NCBI GenBank assembly: GCA_905250885.1
Contig: CAJNOQ010000010.1
Coordinates: forward strand, 1-64,000
Length of the DNA stretch: 64,000 nt
DNA from: Didymodactylos carnosus
Taxonomy: Eukaryota > Rotifera > Eurotatoria > Philodinida > Philodinidae
Direction of reading: 5' to 3'
This document shows, piece after piece, positions 60,401 through 64,000 of this stretch (the first letter of the stretch is position 1; each line of letters opens with the position of its first letter). A model generated the notes under the pieces. The model was not told the DNA's origin. It made no database searches and saw nothing but the letters and a program-made list of their open reading frames with translations. The position numbers were made by a program, and so were the translations under genes.

Positions 60401-63400
60401 GTATAGTGCGGAAAAAAATTTGTGATGAAGAGCAGTCAATTTTCTGTAATTTAACTCAATCGATGACTTAACGACATAATTCATAATATTCTGCAAATAC
60501 GTTCTGAAATTTAAAATCATTTAGTGACTTTTGTTCAATGCCCAACTTAATCATGATAATTACCACCGTTGATAAAGAAGAGAAGAAACTAGTGCTGATC
60601 AGCATCCTAAAAATATTATTCAGTGTTAATTATTGTGCATACAGTTATTACTGGAATAAAAACCAAATAAAAATAATTCAAACATGTAATAACAGTAAAG
60701 AATATGTGGCAAAAGAGATATACGAGTTTTGAATGAACAATAAACTTTTAACTATATTTTTTAATGTCGGAAATGCATACTTGAGATATACGTTAACTTT
60801 GTTCAAGTGCTTGAAACAAAAAAACTAGATAACAAAGCAACATTGGCATTCTCTCTACTCCACTTACGAATAAATGATACTCATAGTTGTCATATCAGTA
60901 ATCTAATCTAATTGTATTCGCTTTTAATTGATAGAGAGACAAGAAGAGTTTATTAAGTTAAGGTAATTGGATGAAAACGAATAATTGTATGTTAAAATAC
61001 TGCACTTGTACTTCATAGAAACAATTAACTTTCATTAATTCTTCGTATGTGCAGGTGTAGATTGAGATTGTGATAGCATTGACTAGTACCTCAAATTATT
61101 TTAGAGTATAATTAATTAGTCAACATTCTCATTTTTCTATTTAGCTTGTGCAATTGGAAAATTCAAAAATTCTCTTGGTAATGAAATGTGTTATGAATGT
61201 CCTTTAAATAGTCATACAATCAACAACGGTTCATCATATTGTAATTGTGACGAAGGTTTCTTCCGTATAAACGCCTCGTTATTCACTTCACCATGCATAG
61301 GTCTGTCGTTATATTTATGTAATATAATGGTAAGTTTAATTCCTATATCTCTTTATTTTAGGTTCTCCAACTGAGCCACAAAATTTGACTGTCGAAGAAA
61401 TTGATCAAGCATCAGTGAAAATAAGTTGGAAACGAACTGCTGTTGATCTATCACATATTGTTTATCGTATCGAATGTAATCGTATTATCGATGGCCATTC
61501 AACACCATGTGAATCTTACATCAACTATTATCCAAATCGAACATTTTTAAATGGAACGAATGTTTGGCTGACGGGATTAGATCCTGATACAAGTTATCAT
61601 ATTGAAGTATTTTCTGAGCAATGGTCAACACGTTTAACAAGTAAAGCGGTCGATGTTTCATTTACAACGAAACGATCAAGTAAATTTAATTCTAATGGAG
61701 TACAATACAAAGTAAATGTTTTAATTATTTATTTTAGTTCCAAAAATTATTCGAGACATTGCTGTTTATCGTTTGAATTTGAACACAATATTACTAACAT
61801 GGGCTAAAAATGATTTTGATTTCTATGAATTACGTTATTGGACTAACAGTGATATTAATAATAATGAAAAAATACTTATTACTTGTAAAGACAATAATTT
61901 TACATTAACAACAACATTATTAAATACTAACTATACATTTCAAATAAGAGGACGAGCACGCAACGGATGGGGACCCTATACACATCCAAAAACTATTACA
62001 ATTGAATCCATCGATGCTCTAACATCGTCACAAACAGCATTATCGGCAGCTGCCTCACGATTTGTTGAAAATAAAAATGTAATGGTCGGCGGACCAATTA
62101 TTATTCTACTTCTTTTGGTTGTTGTCATTATGCTTGGTATTATTTATACAAGAAGGTATGTTTATTATGAAAAAAAATTTGTTCTACAGTCAAAATTATT
62201 GCGAATAGTACACCTGCTTTTTAAAATTTTTGATTTGTTCTATTAAACAACAAAAAGTCTTAAAAACTTCGTGCTTTGCTTTTTAAATCTTGCATTTCTG
62301 AAATAATAAATAGTCTATATTTGTTAATTTCTTTTTCTTTTCAAGGCGATCTTGTCGATTGAAAACTGCTAGTGATTGTGAATCATTAGATTACCAAAAA
62401 CGACAAGGTAAAACTGAAATTTTATTTGAGATATATGTACATAATGTGATTTTAAAGAAAAAATGATGTTAGTCTGTTGTTTTCTTGTCATATTATATAC
62501 TGATAAAGAATGCGGTGATGCTTCTGTTTGGTAGAAAATATTTGAAAATAATATGTATATTTTATTATATTTATTATTGTGTGTTATATAGGCTATCGGC
62601 AAATGATACGCTATACAAGTAATCCTGCGAGTAAATCGAATTCTACAAAAAATGTTACCGAATGTAAATGATGATAGTTTATGCTTCAGAATATATACTA
62701 TCACACTAAATATTGACATCTATTCTTCTATTAAAAAACAAAGAAAAGTTGCTTATGTCATATTTATTCACTATTGTGTATGATCTTTACAGTCACCATG
62801 CTTTTCACAAATAGATTTCAGTTCAGCCATTTTTTTTGCGGCTTAATTAAAAACAAAAAGAATCAGAAATAGAATAATGCATGTACCGTTTCTTTTAACG
62901 ATACAGTCGAATATTGCATGGGACGCTTTCCATAACTTAATAGCTTTCGATAATCTAGTGGTTTGGTCAACAATTGCTCATTATAATCATTTTTTTTTTT
63001 TTTTATTAATTTTATTCAACCGTTAATTTGGAAAAATACAATAGATAATCTAGTGTCTACTTTATTGCTTTTTTGTTAAAAATAATTTGCTTTTCTTCTT
63101 TGCTTTCGCTCTATCATCAACTTAATTGGTGTTGAAATATTCTTATAATAATTAATCTTTCAATCAATATCCTTCATCTTTATTTTGCTTCGCTTTTTAG
63201 TGAGTGGCCACTATGGACCTGATGCCTTTTTCAATTCTGGCTGTAAGTTTTATATATCATGCATTTATCCTATTTCAACTTTATTTTTCATAATCAATCA
63301 CATTTTATTCACGAGAAACCTTGACATTTATTGATATCTAATTTTTCTAATAATATAAGTTAGAATGAATGATCATAAAATATCTAGTTTTTTTTTTGTT

Positions 63401-63558
63401 AATTATTTTAGGGGCTGCACCACTATGGAATCCTACATCTGCCTCCTCCAAAACTTATATTGATCCACACACATATGAAGATCCAACAAAAGCTGTCAAA
63501 GATTTTGCACGAGAATTAGATCCAAATTTAATTGTAATTGAAGCTGTTATTGGTGGCG
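57419..63558 (+). CDS. EPH: Eph receptor tyrosine kinase (5' part; kinase domain beyond the window)
   Basis: Eleven exons seen: 57419-57491, 57549-57640, 57703-58384, 58764-58853, 61145-61300, 61362-61679, 61738-62155, 62346-62407, 62592-62663, 63201-63242, 63412-63558. The start [18 protein letters not shown] is a signal peptide. Next come the ephrin-binding domain ([53 protein letters not shown]), a cysteine-rich EGF-like region ([18 protein letters not shown]), two fibronectin III domains ([30 protein letters not shown]) and a membrane span near residues 586-607 ([17 protein letters not shown]). The juxtamembrane [10 protein letters not shown] follows, with the two conserved regulatory tyrosines at about 684 and 690. 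The last exon ends in the kinase glycine loop (AVIGGG). The receptor binds membrane ephrins for contact-dependent signalling. The gene is incomplete only because the window ends. Confidence 0.96.
58854..61144 (+). other. 2.3 kb Eph intron
   Basis: An intron between the two cysteine-rich exons, much longer than its neighbours. Apart from the candidate minus-strand gene at 59068-59440 it is AT-rich with no recognised repeat. Confidence 0.8.
59068..59440 (-). CDS. Candidate small nested gene, possibly tail-anchored
   Basis: Two exons on the strand opposite Eph: 59212-59440 and 59068-59105 (267 nt, 88 aa). The frame starts [12 protein letters not shown], runs through a Lys/Asn/Arg-rich, mainly helical segment ([17 protein letters not shown]), and after a GT-AG junction ends [12 protein letters not shown], a hydrophobic tail that could anchor it in a membrane. 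A possible AATAAA lies 60 bases downstream on the same strand. An acceptor-like tacag directly precedes the ATG, so an upstream exon may exist. No family is recognised. It may be chance, since the coding signal is modest. Confidence 0.35.
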
Positions 63559-64000
63559 GTAAGTCTTATTACTCTACTTTTTTTGCCATTGATAATTAAT
63601 TTTAACCAACTGTCCCACAGAGAATTTTGCTAAAATGTCACGTTCTCTTCCAAATAATTCATCTCCTATTTCATGTCATGAATGAATGACCGATTTTCTT
63701 TCATTTTTTTTCCAAATGTGAAGTGTCAAATGAATGGAGATGTAGATCATCATCGATCATAGAATAGATTAATTTTTTCATTTAAAAATATGGTAAATAA
63801 TAGAGGCATCTACAATAATCTAAATAAAATTGAAATATATGAAATTTGGTTAATATTGATATTTTCTTATGTAACGAGAAATATTGTCTTCTTCCTGTCT
63901 TCTTCATTTCAGAAAACATTGATGAAATACATGTTTATGTTCACTCGTTGTAGATTACGTAAAAGAAAAAATGAATTGATAAGAAAATTCTCTGCGACAC
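63559..64000 (+). other. Start of the next Eph intron, with exon-like blocks
   Basis: The window ends before the next canonical kinase exon is found. Two acceptors, at 63620 and 63912, open in-phase frames that soon stop (see findings). Confidence 0.5.

Overview
This window is nuclear DNA of a small-genome invertebrate. It is AT-rich, with mostly 50-80 bp GT-AG introns, and it carries metazoan-only genes (an alpha-catenin, an Eph receptor tyrosine kinase). The intron style, the gene set and the many small fold-back repeats fit a bdelloid rotifer (Adineta/Rotaria type). That assignment is an inference; no rRNA or spliced-leader sequence was found to settle it.

Layout. 10-2191 (-): an MTHFSD-like protein with a long unexplained N-terminal extension. 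3993-6679 (+): a VAP (VAMP-associated protein) with two alternative C-terminal membrane anchors. 8469-10693 (+): gamma-tubulin. 14033-24594 (-): alpha-catenin, 18 exons, with repeat-rich introns and a possible internal first exon. 25960-28340: two 5'-truncated LINE tails. 29794-32432 (+): a leucine-rich-repeat protein with a fold-back MITE in one intron. 32919-38226 (+): the tRNA pseudouridine synthase PUS1, with two extra exon-like blocks before its true terminal exons. 40118-42022 and 42709-43443 (+): two intronless, disordered, proline-rich repeat proteins. 43444-57418: a 14 kb gene-poor stretch with a piggyBac-like MITE, a degraded Penelope-like element and microsatellites. 57419 to the window edge (+): an Eph receptor, cut just after the start of its kinase domain, with a possible small gene nested on the opposite strand of its fourth intron.

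Most genes are housekeeping or cytoskeletal: VAP for ER contact sites, gamma-tubulin for microtubule nucleation, alpha-catenin for adherens junctions, Eph for contact signalling, PUS1 for tRNA modification. They do not form a pathway. The spliced lengths of the seven complete multi-exon genes were checked by summing exons. All are multiples of three: MTHFSD-like 551 aa, VAP 383 or 328 aa, gamma-tubulin 462 aa, alpha-catenin 905 aa, LRR protein 540 aa, PUS1 454 aa. The Eph part encodes 717 codons.

The most interesting points are the two VAP tail anchors, the candidate internal alpha-catenin promoter that would remove the beta-catenin-binding half, the PUS1 alternative exons that share one splice phase and the same first four bases, the octad-repeat proline-rich proteins, and the abundance of long fold-back (hairpin) repeats within introns. 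No tRNA, rRNA or CRISPR was seen.
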